Source: Sarcomyxa edulis
Lineage: Eukaryota > Basidiomycota > Agaricomycetes > Agaricales > Mycenaceae
Assembly (NCBI GenBank): GCA_009761415.1
Contig: QUOL01000031.1
Span: 1 to 64,000, forward strand
Direction: 5' to 3'
Length of the DNA: 64,000 nucleotides
The notes below the pieces were generated by a model. It had not been told where the DNA came from and searched no databases. It was given only the letters and a program-made list of their open reading frames with translations. Shown here piece by piece: positions 33,537-46,546 of this stretch. Position 1 is the stretch's first letter; each line of letters opens with the position of its first letter. The position numbers and the translations under genes are program-made.

Positions 33537-36500
33537 CTAAACAGGCCTCTGCAAAGCTTCTTCCTTCAAGCGCTGTTCGTAGATATCCTCGTCGATGGTA
33601 TTGGCCGTCAGGAATCGCCAAACGTATACGTGCTTCAATTGCCCGTACCGCACCAAGCGACCCACGGCTTGCGTCTCGCACGCCTTGTAAATCTCTTTCG
33701 AGGTGGCGAGTAGAGGCGATAAAAAGATGGCATGATTGGCCGATGTCAAATTGGCACCGCTGGCGCTTTCATCCATGACGTTCAGAAGCAGAACGCGCTC
33801 TGCACTGTCAGTTTGGAATTTCTCCAAGTTTTTACTCTTCTGATGAGCCGTCCCTTTGATCTCGAGGAACTTGATTTTGTTGGCTGTCAAAGCTTCCGTG
33901 ACTTTCTTCATCAGGTCAGGGAACTGCACGAAGATCAAAACGCGTTCATCTTTGGGGACGTCTTTCCTAGAAAAGTGTCCACCTAGGCATCAGTATCACA
34001 GACTCGATATAGAAGAGACCAACACGTACTTGAGAAGCTGCACGACTTTCTCGAGCTTCATACCAAAGTGCTTGCGTCCATCGCTAATGGCATCGTCCAC
34101 GCCCAAAGTGTTTGCTCGCACCACGTTGAGCACCCGAGCCGCGCACAAGCAGTCACCAGAGGCAGCATAAATGCATTCCTCCTTCTCGGCACAGCTTCTA
34201 ACGCAAGTAAAACATCCTTGATGTCCGCAGGAGGATAAGACGGCGAGCTCCTCGAGAGAAATGTCTTCACGTTTGCAAGAATGACAAGTCACCATGGCCA
34301 TCGTTTTCCCTTGTCTCTGAAGATCACGGACAACGGTAAAGTACCGCAAAGAACGGATACGACCAACTAGCTCCTTCGTAAGGCGTCGAATGATATGCGT
34401 TGCCTCTTTGTGATCGTGCATGAGGATCTTCGTCGAGTTCGGAATCTTGTCGTCATCCTTTTTCTTTGCGTACACCTTTGCCGGTGCCACATTAGCTTTG
34501 TCAAGAATCTCGTTGACCATCTTAGACGCCTCGTTGTCGCCATGGCCGACCGTCCGGGACGTGCGGATATATTCGTTGAACATAGATTCCGGTGCTCCTA
34601 GCTTACGAAGCTCGCTTTCCTTCTTGACTCTGGCGACAATACAATTGCGAAGTTCGACCTTACACTCCTCCAGCTGTTTCTCGCGTTCTCGTACAATGAC
34701 GTCGCAAGCCTTCATGGCGTTGTCATTTGAGGTTTCGAGATCGAAATGAGAGCAACGCTTCAACAGTGCCTCTTCTGCCGTCCTACAGGGGAGAATAAGA
34801 GGATGTACGGAGGTACAAGATCGAACACACTTACTTGCTTTCACCGAGGGACTGAGCCAGCCGTTTCTCTCGATCACTTTCGTTTTTCTTGCCTCTTTTG
34901 ATAGTCATGTCCAGGGCGCGCAAATGGTGCTCGAGTTCCAAGTAAATTGCATGCTCTGCAGCAGGTAGATGGATCTTGTTGATCTTCTCGGTCCAAGGGA
35001 TTTCGTCAATTTCAGCGATGTTCTAGATGCATCGTTCAGGCTTGAGTCTATCTCAATGTCTCTAATTGGACGTACCTGTCGAACAAAGCGATCCAAAAAG
35101 GTCTGTCCAAGTTTATGACGTTGGGCGTGCCACTCCAAGCTATGGACCTCTCGGAATGAGTGGAATTTCTCCACAGCTGGGATATAGTCAGCAACTGCGT
35201 GAATAGTCAATTGAGTCTACTTCACCTGTTTGTTCGCGACGTCGCTTCTTTACCTCTACGGATTGACCTTCACCGTCATCATCGACTCCAAGGTGCAGGT
35301 TGAGGAAAGCGGAAATGGTCTTGAGGGCTGCAAAATCGTGAATCGGAGGCGTACCCGAAAGTACCCACTGGCGTTCTGCAGTCAGGTTGGTGATGACGGA
35401 ATGAGCCTTGCCGTCTAGATACGTGTACTCGTCGACAACTTTACGGGCAAAGTGGAACATCTCCAGAGGCGGACATTGCATTTGTGTCCAGTCCTCTCTG
35501 ACAGGCTTCGATCCGAGTTTCCAGGGATCAGTTACCTGTCGCTTTTGCTTTTGCTTTTTTGCGGGCCTTTCACCATCGTCGGTCGCCTTGCGTTTCGTCA
35601 GTTTCTTGCCTTTGCCTTTAGGAGCCTCGTCTACGTCCATATCGTCGTCGTCCTCCTCGTCTGAAGTCTGAACTGCTTTTCCCTTACCCTTACCCTTGGC
35701 CTTGGGTTTGGGTTTCGCCTTCGCCTTCGCCTTGGACTTTGATTTGAGCTTCACGTCGCTCATGTCGTCATCCGAATTCTCCGAAGCCTCGGCAGTCTGT
35801 GCTCCTGTCTCTGCAGAATCAGACGCAGTCTCTTCCGCAGAGTCATTTTCGTAATCAGAAGATCCTGAATTCTTGGTGCTCGCACGGCTGGTCCGAGACG
35901 AAGAGGCCTTGCTAGTAGTTTTGGACTTCGGCGGCTCATCATCTTCATCCTCAAACTCGCTCGTCGCTGGAGGCCCATCCTCGTCATCAGAAATGACGAT
36001 GGGCTGCTTCTTCGCTGCTCGTCGTTTAGGGATTCGTGGCGCATCGGATTCTTCGTCGTCGGGTGTTTCTTCAGCAGCAGAGCTCTCCGACTTGCTATCA
36101 CGTTTTCTATACACCGGGATGACGACTTCCATGATAGGACCTGAGGGTGACCGTTGGGCAACAGGTGCGGTCGACTTCTTCGACTTCTTTGGCTCTGGTT
36201 GCTGGGAGGATGCTGCTTGTTTGGAAGATTCTGCTTGTTTGAAAGATTCTGCTTGTTTGGAGGATTCTGCCTTAGCATCGTTCGCATCGCGGTAAGATTT
36301 GCCCTTCAATCGTTTGGACAATACCGCTGCCGCTGCCGCTGCAGCAATCGCTTCTTCTTCAGCTTTCTTTGCAGCTTCTTTCATTTGCTTCATGACTGCT
36401 GCGGAGCCTTCGTCTTGAAGTAGGTCCGTTTGCTTGCGAAGGGACGCCAACGTTTTTTGTAGGTACGCGTTGAAGTGTCTACCTTCCCGGGTCGGGAGTT

Positions 36501-39500
36501 CGCCAGCGGCAGCGAGAGTTTGGAGATTATCGAGATAGACATTGCTCTTGAACAAATTCGAAGCGACCACGACGATATCGGCATCCTGGATTTGCTCGAT
36601 GGTGACGGAATTGAGATTGGAGGCAGTACCAATGACTACCACGGTGAAGCGCTTGCCTGTGAATTTCTTAACTTCGGAGTCCCATTGCCTGGTGAGATGA
36701 GGAGGGACGATGATAAGAGTGGCTTTGGTGGAGATTTTGCCATCGATCCTTCCCATCTTGGCAAACTGTCGTTTTACATCTTTAGACGCACAGTCGATTA
36801 GCCCGAGGGTGATAGCTGTCTTTCCGTAACCGACTTGATCTGCTAGGACACCACCCTTGATGCGCACGGGTCTCTGGGCGCGACCTTCAGCTCTCCACCC
36901 GAGCGGACTGAGGATAGCCTCGGAGATCTCTTCCTCCACGAAGGGTTTTGCGTCAGTCGACTCTTGATGCAACATCCACTCCAGAGAGCGCAACTGTTCC
37001 TTTCGAAGAGGGATTTTGAAGCTAGGAGGCTGAGCATGCTCCTTATCATGCTTGTTGCTCTCGATGACGAATTTTGGCAGTTGTAAAGCAGCAACTGGAG
37101 TGAAATTTGTATTGAGTTTCCAGGAAAGGATGGGTTCCTCTGTGCGATTGGCGGAGGGGAGACGCGACAGAGCACGATGAAGGAGAGAGGGAATGTTGAT
37201 TCCAATTCGAACGGTCCCCTTATCGTCACCTTCGAGCTTTAATTGAGTGATGAAAGGACTAGGGCGCCTTTTGAGTCTCCGTTCGTATTCGCTGGCCTGA
37301 ATAGTGTTTTCGATTGCAACGTACTTCGCTTTAACGGGTACCCATTTGACTTCGGGTGCACTAGGAGCACAGCGTTCGCAATTGGAATGATCGTGCGGAA
37401 GGTCCACAACCTGCCAAGTGTTGAAGTTATCCTGTATGTCTCGGATGCGTTCTACGAGCCATGCAAGCGACTTGAAGGTGCTACGTTCGTGTACTTTATC
37501 AACCTCCTTCCATTCGCCCCGAGGAAGCCATTCTGGACCTGCTTGGCCGTGGAGGGGGACCCTACATACAAGAAGAGCCGTCGCACTCTTGCAAGAATCG
37601 TTGTGAGCAAGGACCTCTAGGGTTTCTGGAGTTGAGAATTGAGCCTCTTGGTCATGCGACGCCTGCAAAGGGGTAGACTGGTAAATAGGCGAAAAGAAGA
37701 TGCAGACGCGACCATACCTTAAGCTCAACCTGAGAAGAAACCCATTTGCAAGGAAGCCTACAGACGACGCTCTGGGTATCCTCTTCACTGGACTGCCTCC
37801 ACGAGGTGTCAAGTTTGCAGATGATGGGCCGTGACTCGCCGTACTCATACCGCCGTTTACTGATGGAAAATACGAAACAGTCTTCCGAGTCGTTAGTCCG
37901 GTGCGGATCCAAAAGCATGAACAACGGTGGCAAATTCTCCTCGCCCTCCTTCGCCTCCCTCCGATGCAGAGCGCCGTTCGCGGTTCCGCATTTGTCGAGC
38001 AGAGTATACGTCCCCGAGATATCACGATCGAGTTCATCCACTTCGTCACTTGGAACAGATATCTCGAGCTGAGAATGGACCGTCGAGTCAATAAATTCAG
38101 GGTCCTGTAGCCCGAGCTTCGACTCCCAGCTGGGTACCTTCTCGCCCGCGCCCTTGATGGTAATGGCCAGTGACGTCGAGACCGGCAAGGCCAATTGCCA
38201 CCGACCATCCAATAAGCCAGTGCCACAGGTCAACCTGCCGATAGGGTTCTCCAAGATTCTCCTGATCTCTGCATTTGCAGGCTCGCTAGTCTTGGGTTTG
38301 GCGTACAATCTCCATTCGGGCTGTTGTGGGTGCAACAGCAATTCCAAATAAGCCGTCGGGGAATCATAGGCCGCTGTCCAGATGTCCTGACGTTTGGGTT
38401 CAACGAAGCGCAATTCAAAATTGGTCGCTCGTATCACAGCTTCGCTCCAGCTCGCCCAGCGCTTTTCTGGAATGACAGGAACACCCGCAGAGCTCTTCAG
38501 ATCATCTAGAAGCTCTTGCGTGATGGTCGATAGCGAGATGCACATAGGCAACTTCGACTTCAACTCTTTTGCGAACTCCCCTGGAGAAAGCCTAGGGCTC
38601 GCAAGGACGTCGATAGGCTGCAAGTTGTGTTCTGGACGTCCACCGCACTTAATGCAAGAAGATGCGCCACAGTCAGAACATCGAAGCAAAGTCCTATCCG
38701 TCATGTCTAGACGACCTTCGCATTCGCACAATCTTGCACTCTTCTCGGCATCCACCAGGAGGTCAGAGAGGGACCGCGCGTTAGAGATCGAGAGATCTAG
38801 AGGTTTGAAAACGAGTGTATCATCGCCGACGATGCGGTCTGCAATGGGAGTGGAAGCGTCTACAAGGGGCTCTGTCTCGGGCTTATCTACGTCCATCGCC
38901 TCTTCCTCGTCCGAGCTAGGTTTCCCGTTTATGATGTTTTGTCTCTTGATCTCATATGTGACTTCATCGTTGCCGCCCTTCAATAAGTTCCTTCCTACCA
39001 CCAATGCAGCCAGAATACAGCTTCCTACAACTGTAGTCGACATCGCGTTTCCGGCCAAATCTGCCAATTGGTCTTCCGTCTCTCTCGTCAGAAGAAGCTC
39101 GTCCACAGGAAGACCTTGCATTGAAAGGGCTTCAAGCCCTACCATAGGCCCACCACGATTGGTAATATAAGGAATCATGGAGGGGGTGAGACAAGGGCAA
39201 ATTCCGACCCTATTGGAGCCAATGGTACGATCCACGTTTTGCGACAGATTCCACACTTGGCTATAATCACGTAGAAGATGTCAGCTAGGTGCATAACATA
39301 GGACACCTTTAGTAACTGACGTTTTATACGAGGGGTCGACTCCCTTCTTTGCAGACCGGAGAAGACTGATGTCCAGCAGATCCCAGACTCGTTCGACCTG
39401 TCCGACGGCCCAGTCACTCCATGCGAAGTCCGGTAGCTTGCAGGATCCACCTGAATTCAAATCAGAGCCCAATAAACGACGAAAGCAACATGATACCGAC

Positions 39501-40861
39501 CTTCATCCCAAGTCGTCAATGGGCGCTTGTTACCTAATTTTTCTTCGTCGCGGGCTCGATGGTGACGAGACTCGCACCGACCCCAGTCAGTTCGCCCTGT
39601 ACGTCTATCCACGCCGTTAAAACTCTCCTGCACCAACTTCTGCCTCGCTTCGTGAATCCTTGGATCATCCGAAGGGAGCAAAAACGCGTCCAAACTGCTG
39701 GAGGCGTGCCTCTGAAGTTTGGACACCACCAAATCTTTCCAATTTTTCGGAATACTTGAATTCTTCTTGTCAATGGCGACGAGGTAGACACGAGTACGAG
39801 TGTGAGGAATGTAATAATGTTTGGTGTCGACTCTAGAGAAGGTAGCACTATATCCATTTTTCTCGAAGTACGTTTGTACTTTTGGCCAAGGGGCTGAGCA
39901 GACGTTCTCTAGGAGGACGATGGGAGGACGATGCCTCTTGACCCAGTCCATCATGCCCCGGAATGTGCGGCCAGATTCGCCATTCGCATCGATGTCCTGT
40001 TTCTCGTTATTGAGGTTGGAATAATCCACGCAGGACGTTCCTGCAATCAAGATATCGACATCTCCGGGGACCGGAGCCATAGCTCCATAGGCGGTGTGTC
40101 TGCAGAATTGGATTTAGTTTGTACAGGTTCGAGAAGAGTAATACTGCGCACGCTTCGTCCCCACCAAGTTCACAAACATCACGGAATAGAAGGGGAGGAT
40201 GGAAATTCCTCTCGATATAGGCTTGCTTGAAAGGCTCGATTTCGCAAGAAAACACGTGTTCAAACTCGAAATTTAGACCGTGTTGGTCGATGATGGATCT
40301 ACGAATGAGATCCAAGGCAAGAAGGGGAGATTCAGTGCCAGAACACATTGTCGCGACGCGTAGTTTGCGACCTGCTACGTGTTCTACGACACCTTTGATC
40401 TCGGGAATGCGGGAGACGAGGTCAGCGAACATAGCAGGTATGCTGTGAATTGGTGGAAGATCGGACGCATCTGGTGCCAAAGCTGATGCTCTAAGCTTGC
40501 CACCTTTCCCTCGAGAAGGTTCGTCGTCATCGTCGCTATCCACATCTTCTTCATCCGCGTCCTCGTCCTCATCCTTGGCTTTCTTCTTCCCCTTCTTACT
40601 AGCCCCGCTAGCCTTGACTACAGGCTTTACTTCCGCTTCCGCTTCCTCCTCTTCCTCGTCGTCTTGAACCACAGCCTTGTCGTCATATTCGTCGTCGTTA
40701 TCGTCCTTGCCGGTGTCTTTGTCGTCGTCCATCGCGACGTCGGAGGAGTCATCTTTTGGTGGAGGAGGTTTGGTTTTGGGCTTGCTGGACCCGCCCCCAA
40801 AGAATGAGGTGATGGACCGCTGTCCTTTTGCAGGCGCAGATTTTGATTTCGCCTTCGCCAT
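33537..40861 (-). CDS. DNMT5: DNMT5/RAD8-type DNA cytosine methyltransferase with RING and SNF2 ATPase
   Basis: Nine exons, complement(join(33537..33966, 34030..34782, 34835..35022, 35076..35176, 35226..37662, 37718..39260, 39321..39450, 39501..40099, 40152..40861)), close in frame to 2,296 residues. Order: lysine/acidic N-tail; cytosine-C5 methyltransferase with SAM motif I (CSGTESPLLALD, about residue 172), catalytic-Cys motif IV (GTSCVDYS, about 257; usual PCQ replaced by SCV) and motif VI ENV; a Cys-rich finger (CECEG ... CSDCGASSCIKC, about 670); SNF2 Walker A (DQVGYGKT, about 1275), motif III LSGTPP; motif II reads DEYT; a RING finger (CHSC ... CGHQGCFTC, about 2070); helicase C-half ending with GRLVRYGQ. 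A low-complexity insert of about 400 residues splits SNF2 motifs Ia and II. In Cryptococcus, DNMT5 is an ATP-dependent maintenance enzyme. It is head-to-head with PAP2 (161 bp). Confidence 0.93.
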
Positions 40862-40936
40862 GGTGGTTAGAAAGAAAGAAAATTGGTGACCATAAGCGAA
40901 ATGTGACGGATCACAAACACGTCAGTCACATCAATA

Positions 40937-40948
40937 GTCACGCGTGAC
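40937..40948. promoter_or_regulatory. MluI-box palindrome in the DNMT5/PAP2 promoter
   Basis: GTCACGCGTGAC is a perfect 12-bp palindrome around ACGCGT, the MCB core bound by MBF (Mbp1/Swi6) in yeasts at G1/S genes. It lies 76 bp from the DNMT5 ATG and 75 bp from the PAP2 ATG. S-phase control of a maintenance methyltransferase would make sense, but this is inference. Confidence 0.45.
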
Positions 40949-41022
40949 AGAACGCGGAATTCACCTCTTTCGGACCCAATTCGGACCTGTTTTCTTTTTT
41001 CTGCTTATTCCAAGAACTTCGG

Positions 41023-42323
41023 ATGTCTCTCCAACGTAGGATATCTAACATTTTTGGGACTGGCGCATTGTCTTGGATTGATCGTGCGTACTTCATTGAC
41101 TGGTAATGTTGTGTAGCTCTTGAACATCCAAGTCCGGACGCAAAGCTCACTCCATTCCTCATTCGCAGGACCGTCATTGCATCTATCTGGATTCTTTCCT
41201 ATGTATTTTCCAGAATGCCAGTGTATGAACGAGATTTCTCAGTGAATGATCCACTGATCAGTCATCCACACAAGCACGACCAGTTCGTCCTTTTCGATGT
41301 TGATGAGTCCGACCATATAATAACTTGATTTTCGTTCCTGCAGAATTGGAGGGGCTTTAAACAAGTACGTGTGCTACTCAAGACGTTGTTTCTCAAGTTT
41401 TATCACTAAACGTATATGTAGCATCATTGCATTGTACGTTCCCATTGGACTCGTAGGTGCCGTGGGTGGCTATAGAAGTTCAGCCATGGATATTCACCAT
41501 GGCATCATAGCAGTTTCAGGCGGACGGTAAGTGATACTTTTGATTCTCTTCATCTATGGAGCACTCTTGGCTTCTTATGGAACCTTGATTGACTTTAAAC
41601 GTACAGCGGACTAGCACGTCTGGTGACAGAGTTCATGAAGAACAGAGTTGGTCCGTATGAGCTCAATTTACTCGTACTCGAGTACAATCCAATTCGTCTT
41701 CCAGGTCGCCTGCGCCCAGATTTTCTCGCTCGTTGCAAATATGACGCAATTCTTGAAGCATGCACAGGGTAACACCAAGACCCTCTCCGTCTTACTTTAC
41801 TTCGAGTTGAACGATGTTTTACAAAGAAAAGCTGAAGAGATCCTGGACGGCAGACGATCTTTCCCCTCAGGTCATTCGTCCGGTGCCTTCGCCGGAATGA
41901 CCTTTCTCTCGTTGTGGCTCGCCATTCGTACATCTGCATGGGCGTTCCATAGCCCTTCATCCTCTGCTTCTATCGGGGCAACGCGAGTGGGAAGATTCAT
42001 GCTGACCATCCTGCCATTATTTTGGGCAACGTTTGTAGCCATTACGCGAATAGAGGACTATGTGAGTGCGAAGTGCTATCATTGCATCGCAATCGTTCAG
42101 CTCACAGTGATTCTCCTCCATATAGCGACACCACAAAGAAGATGTCATTGTCGGAAGCCTTATCGGGATTTTATCAGCGACGGTCTGTTTCCTCATATTC
42201 TGGCCTAACCCCTTCTCGACGGAACATAGTCTGGGACCAAGGGCCTTGTACACCGAAAGAGTCAGTGATATACGTAGGGAAGGCTTTGAACTGACGAGTT
42301 TACATGAACCAGAAACAGTGTAA
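41023..42323 (+). CDS. PAP2-family lipid phosphate phosphatase (DPP1/LPP1-like)
   Basis: The model join(41023..41102, 41169..41282, 41344..41364, 41422..41526, 41607..41650, 41705..41768, 41827..42061, 42126..42323) closes in frame and gives 286 residues. All three phosphatase motifs are present: KNRVGRLRP (K-x6-RP), FPSGHSSG (PSGH), and TRIEDYRHHKED (SR-x5-H-x3-D, with Thr for Ser). Membrane spans can be seen around WTVIASIWILSYVFS, IALYVPIGLVGAV, MTFLSLWLAI, MLTILPLFWATFVAIT and SLIGILSATVCFLIF. It dephosphorylates phosphatidate, diacylglycerol pyrophosphate or related lipids in the ER, vacuole or Golgi membrane. Confidence 0.93.
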
Positions 42324-42385
42324 TAAACCAAAAGCACAAAAAATAATGACAACGATAAAAGAGTACGGTATGACTTGGCCATAAA

Positions 42386-45194
42386 TCATGACACTGCAGG
42401 AGCTACTGGGTCTTTCACAAATACCCACCTGTCTCCAACCCGCTGCATTCGGCCACCTAACCCGCCACCAGTGCTACCCCCAGTACCAGTATTTTCTGCG
42501 GGTGTAACCTTGGTAGAAGCAATTGCCGTCGTACCAGCTGCCCCTAGGCCGACAGCTTCCGTTCCATGCTGTCCTGTATCTCCATAATTCGAATTCCACT
42601 GTTCCTGACCGTGAGCATCCCGGGTATTGCCGTGTACATGTCCATAACTGCCGCGTCCTGGTCCAAATCCTCTTGTGATACCTCCACCACCTACTCCTAC
42701 CCCTCTACCTCCACCTCGCCATTGCATCTGCGTCTGCATCTGGACATTTGATCCAGGCATCCAGTTATTCTGTTCAGCCGACCATACCTGTGGGGTAGGA
42801 AGCTGCTGATGACTAGCTACAACTTCCGGACGTATCCCTCCGGACATGACAAACTGCATGAGCTGCTCAGTCGACGGCAAGTATCCATAAGTAATCTGCC
42901 ACATCTTGCCTAGGGCCTCCCACGAAGCTGGTGAGGTGAAGTCAAACGTGGCAAGGTTAAATTGGTCCATTCCAGCTTGCTGCTGCTGCTGAGAGTTAAC
43001 GTCGGACGGTGGTGATGAAGAAATTGCATTGGGAGAAACAACTGCAGCACCGGCAGAGCCGGGCTGTGGAGATGTATTCGCAGCAGCTAGTACCGATGGA
43101 GAAGACAAAGAAATCTGATCATGAGTACTTGTTTGAGCAGAAACGGTAGGCTCTACAGATGATATCGATGGGACTGGTGGCGGTGATGGTGGTTGTGGCT
43201 GTGGCTGTGTTGTCGAGATATCGTCGGATGCAGCTGCGTCGGAGATGTTCATGGGTGATTCTGGCCTGATGTCTCGTCCAAACTCGTCTTTCTCGACTTC
43301 ACGTGTGGCACCTGCCAGTGGTATAGATTCTGCACTATGTGTTTGCTCCCTGGCTGTTATGGTCAAAGGCAACGGCGCGATTGAAGGTCTCCTAGGAGGG
43401 CTATATGGCTTTATGTCACGCCTACCAGCTGCTGCAGCACCGGTTCCTCCATATCTACTGGGAGGACTTCTAGACCGACTTCGTCTCGCTCTTCGAGGAC
43501 TCCAGTCTCTGTCTCTGCTGCTGTCTCGAAAACGGTCACGGTCACGGTCATAATCCTCATCCCATCTACTCCGTCCGCCACCGTCATGGTCTCCTCGCCC
43601 TCCACGACCTCGGAAGCCGCCCCTGAAGCCACCTCTTGGATTTGGGCGATCGTCGTATCCCCTTCGCTCAGGGCTGAAATATCTGTCACCTCTCATGTCT
43701 CGTCGACCTGGTGGACCACCTCGCGGCTCGTCTCGATACGAGGTAGGTGATCGTGAAGGACCTCCGCGCGGGCTCTGGAACGGCGGTGGTGCCGTTGGCA
43801 CTGGCACCGGCGCCGGAATTGGCTGTGATGGTACGCCATTCAGTTTGGCTGTCTGGGCCAATTGTTGCAGTAACGCGAGCTGCGCCGTGTCCAATTGCGG
43901 CGTAGGTGCAAATGGGCCTGAATTTGATGTTGTTTGGCTATTGAGGCGTTTTAGTGACCGGACGGACAGAAAAAAGACAAAAATAATACTCACCCATTTG
44001 GTGTAGCTACTGCGTTTGCAGCTTGAGTGAGCAATGCAAGCAGCGCTGATTGAGGATTCGCGGCTAGTGGTGCGGGGACTGGTGGGGTCGTTGTCGTTGT
44101 AGACGATTGGCGTGGGTCGGCGGTTACAGGTATTACTTCGGGTTCTGACACAAACCAGATTCAAATTTCAGTTCATACTCTCATTTTCCCAGATCGATGA
44201 GGCGCGCAAAAGAAGAAATTGAAATTACGCAGGCAGAAGAAATACTTAGCGAACACATTGTCTGAACTGTGATATGCACCTTTTTCTGCTTCCTTCACGA
44301 CTTCTTTTAAGCGCGACAGGACCGCGGATGGGAATGTGTTCCCCTTGGCCCAAATATCAAGGATCTTCTTCGTTTTTTCCTGTAGACAAACAAAGATAGG
44401 GAAAAAGAGGTCAGGATTATTTCTATCTCTCGTATATCAGAAAAACAAGAAAATAAGCTGCAATCAGGTGATCCAACGCGCTGGTGGCTGCTTTGACTTG
44501 CATGAAGAACACTTCACCGGCGCCATCGGTGCACCGCAAGAATTATGTGACGAGCCACCGGCGTTTTACGGCCATAATTGAGCAAGATCGAACTCTGGAT
44601 CTATAGATAGTGCACAGATGTCTTCTGCGTCCCTCCTCGACGATCTTGCCGGCATCGTTGAGAGGATAGGGTACGTAGGGCCCGGCATACGGTCAGTGCA
44701 TAGATAACTAACCTTCGATTCTGGGCTGCCGACCGTGATCATGTCTTGGAACAAGCCTTCCAAGACACCCTCGACTTTTAGTAAAAATGTAGCACAATTG
44801 CCCTTTTCAGAGTTGATATCGCCAGTAAGGCCCTGCTTGTTGACTTGATGCCTAGCTGCCCGGGCAAGTGCGTCAAAAACATATAGACTGTTCACTTTAG
44901 CCGCAGCTGGTAGTGATTTGTGAGTACGGTAGAGAATAGATACAAGCTGAGTATCCTTCTGCAAAGACAAAGTACGAAGATGAGGTCTTAGCAAAGCAGT
45001 AATTCATATAGAACGATGGTAAGACGGACCTGCATTGACTTCAACGCGATTTCAGTCAATTTGCCCATTTTGGAGGCAGATAACCGCTTTGCCTGAACGA
45101 CCTCCTTCAAAATCGATTCAAAATCCTGATGCGATGTGTCAGAAAGAGATTGAGTTATAGCCTGCTGGCTGGAACGCACATCAAAGGAAGCCAT
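42386..45194 (-). CDS. CID-domain (RNA polymerase II CTD-interacting) RNA-processing protein
   Basis: The model complement(join(42386..43937, 43994..44144, 44280..44379, 44713..44958, 45030..45194)) closes in frame and gives 737 residues; one intron is unusually long (333 nt). Residues 1-140 resemble a CID/ENTH fold (FESILKEVVQAKRLSASKM, QLVSILYRTHKSLPAAAKVN, YVFDALARAARHQV), then KILDIWAKGNTFP. The rest is low complexity: a PAPVPVPTAPPP run, an RGG segment (GGFRGGFRGRGGRG), an RS/RD segment (DRDRDRFRDSSRDRD), and a Q/G-rich tail. No RRM was recognised, which separates it from Nrd1/Seb1 in its present model. Nuclear transcription termination or 3'-end processing is the likely role. Confidence 0.8.
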
Positions 45195-45355
45195 AGTGGC
45201 TTTGAGAAGTACAGTCGTCGTGTCGGTTCGTTAGAGCGTATGGGTGAAGCAAGTAGTAGAGGGAGGAAAGACAAGAGGAAGTTTCAATTTGATCTCCGCC
45301 TTTCGACTTCCCGCGTTACTCCAACACCTGCAGTCCAACACTCGCTGCTGCTCCG

Positions 45356-45643
45356 ATGTCGAGAGCAGCAAAAGCTACTCTCCTGGGCGCTATCGTCTTT
45401 TGTTCATTTACTGTCTGGGGTGTTCACTACCAACAACTACAAGAACGCGAGGTGAAACTATATTGTTCCACATCGACCGTGCTTCGGACTGACCCGACAC
45501 AGACTATGTACAAAGGTGTCCTTAAAGACGACGTTCGAAGGAAGGAAAAGATGCAGAAACGAGAAGAGGATCTGCAAGAGTCGATCCGCAAACGAGAGTT
45601 GTACGAGCGTGTTCAAAAAGTTACCAGTACAGAGAGCACGTAG
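45356..45643 (+). CDS. PET117: PET117-like cytochrome c oxidase assembly factor
   Basis: The model join(45356..45451, 45503..45643) gives 78 residues, the usual size. An N-terminal membrane anchor (AAKATLLGAIVFCSFTVWGV) is followed by HYQQLQERE, then after the intron TMYKGVLKDDVRRKEKMQKR and EEDLQESIRKRELYE, the charged pattern of PET117. It acts at the inner mitochondrial membrane in complex IV assembly. It is head-to-head with the CID gene (161 bp between ATGs). Confidence 0.9.
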   Translation: MSRAAKATLLGAIVFCSFTVWGVHYQQLQEREVKLYCSTSTVLRTDPTQTMYKGVLKDDVRRKEKMQKREEDLQESIRKRELYERVQKVTSTEST

Positions 45644-46059
45644 AAAGAAACAGGGACACTGGACCGACGTATGTTATACAACAACCTTTGTACCTTCATG
45701 CTGACTTGTCGTACGATTCATAGATACCCCCCTTTGCATCTCAACCGCTCAGATAGTCCCTGGGGGTCACTCCAACGAACCAGATTGGAAACCTCGGAGA
45801 ATAACGTCTTACCAACTGACGTACATCCACATTCCAGCGAGTACCGTCCGGTCAGCATTAGTATGATGCCTGCATGTTTCCATAGCGCTGCATTGTTTCC
45901 AAAGAGCAAATCAATCCCAGATGCGTTTCGTTGACTTGACGAATCCTTAGCTCTAAGCAGCCGGATGTCTCTCGAAAGATAGATATTATGAATGTTTATA
46001 CAGAGAAACTAAAAGTATTATTACACACCCCATCGTACAATCAGCCCTCTTCCAAAGCC
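45644..46059. other. Intergenic between convergent PET117 and CRIPT
   Basis: No supported gene. Open frames on both strands at 45671-45934 mirror each other and show no domain. Confidence 0.4.
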
Positions 46060-46546
46060 TCATTTGCTTGACATGACATAACCAGTGGTATCCAGAATCT
46101 GTTTACCGCATATCGAGCAAAGACCCTTCTTGTACGCACAACCTGCAAACCGGATAGCGTTTAGAACTGGATGGGCGAAGAGCGTAGAGTTATGATGAGA
46201 AAACACTGACCATGACAGTATTTCGCCTTGTTCTGCGTCACAGGCTGCTTACAGTCCTTGCATTTGCCCTGGTAAGGCTATAGCAACAAGAATTAAACCA
46301 TATCAGTGAAGTATAGGTGGCGAGAACATACCTGAAACCGATTCTTAGAGCTCCCTGGACGACTCAGAAGCTTGTTCTCTCCGATCTTTCGTGAACCATC
46401 CTTGACGCTGCTAGATGTAGCGGTGAAAGGATCCGGTGCGGCAACCTTGGACAATTTCTGTGGTGTTGGAAAGGGTATAAGTTAAAGTGATGCTACCCAA
46501 TTGTTAAAAGTATGCTACGAACCTTCTCGCACTTTTTGCAGACCAT
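46060..46546 (-). CDS. CRIPT-like small cysteine-rich protein
   Basis: The model complement(join(46060..46142, 46211..46277, 46332..46457, 46523..46546)) gives 99 residues. It begins MVCKKCEKKLSKV, has GENKLLSRPGSSKNRF, then CKDCKQPV ... YCHGCAYKKGLCSICGKQIL, the CRIPT zinc pattern. Human CRIPT was named for PDZ binding, and the fungal and animal proteins are linked to the spliceosome. The end TTGYVMSSK replaces the PDZ-binding tail, so the fungal protein is not expected to bind PDZ domains. Confidence 0.92.

Noticed and set aside
35873..36295. Plus-strand open frames inside the DNMT5 low-complexity region
   Set aside because: Serine/leucine-rich antisense of acidic and lysine-rich repeats; shadow frames.
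38394..39170. Plus-strand frame of 258 codons opposite DNMT5
   Set aside because: Antisense shadow of an exon whose phases and domains close perfectly on the minus strand.
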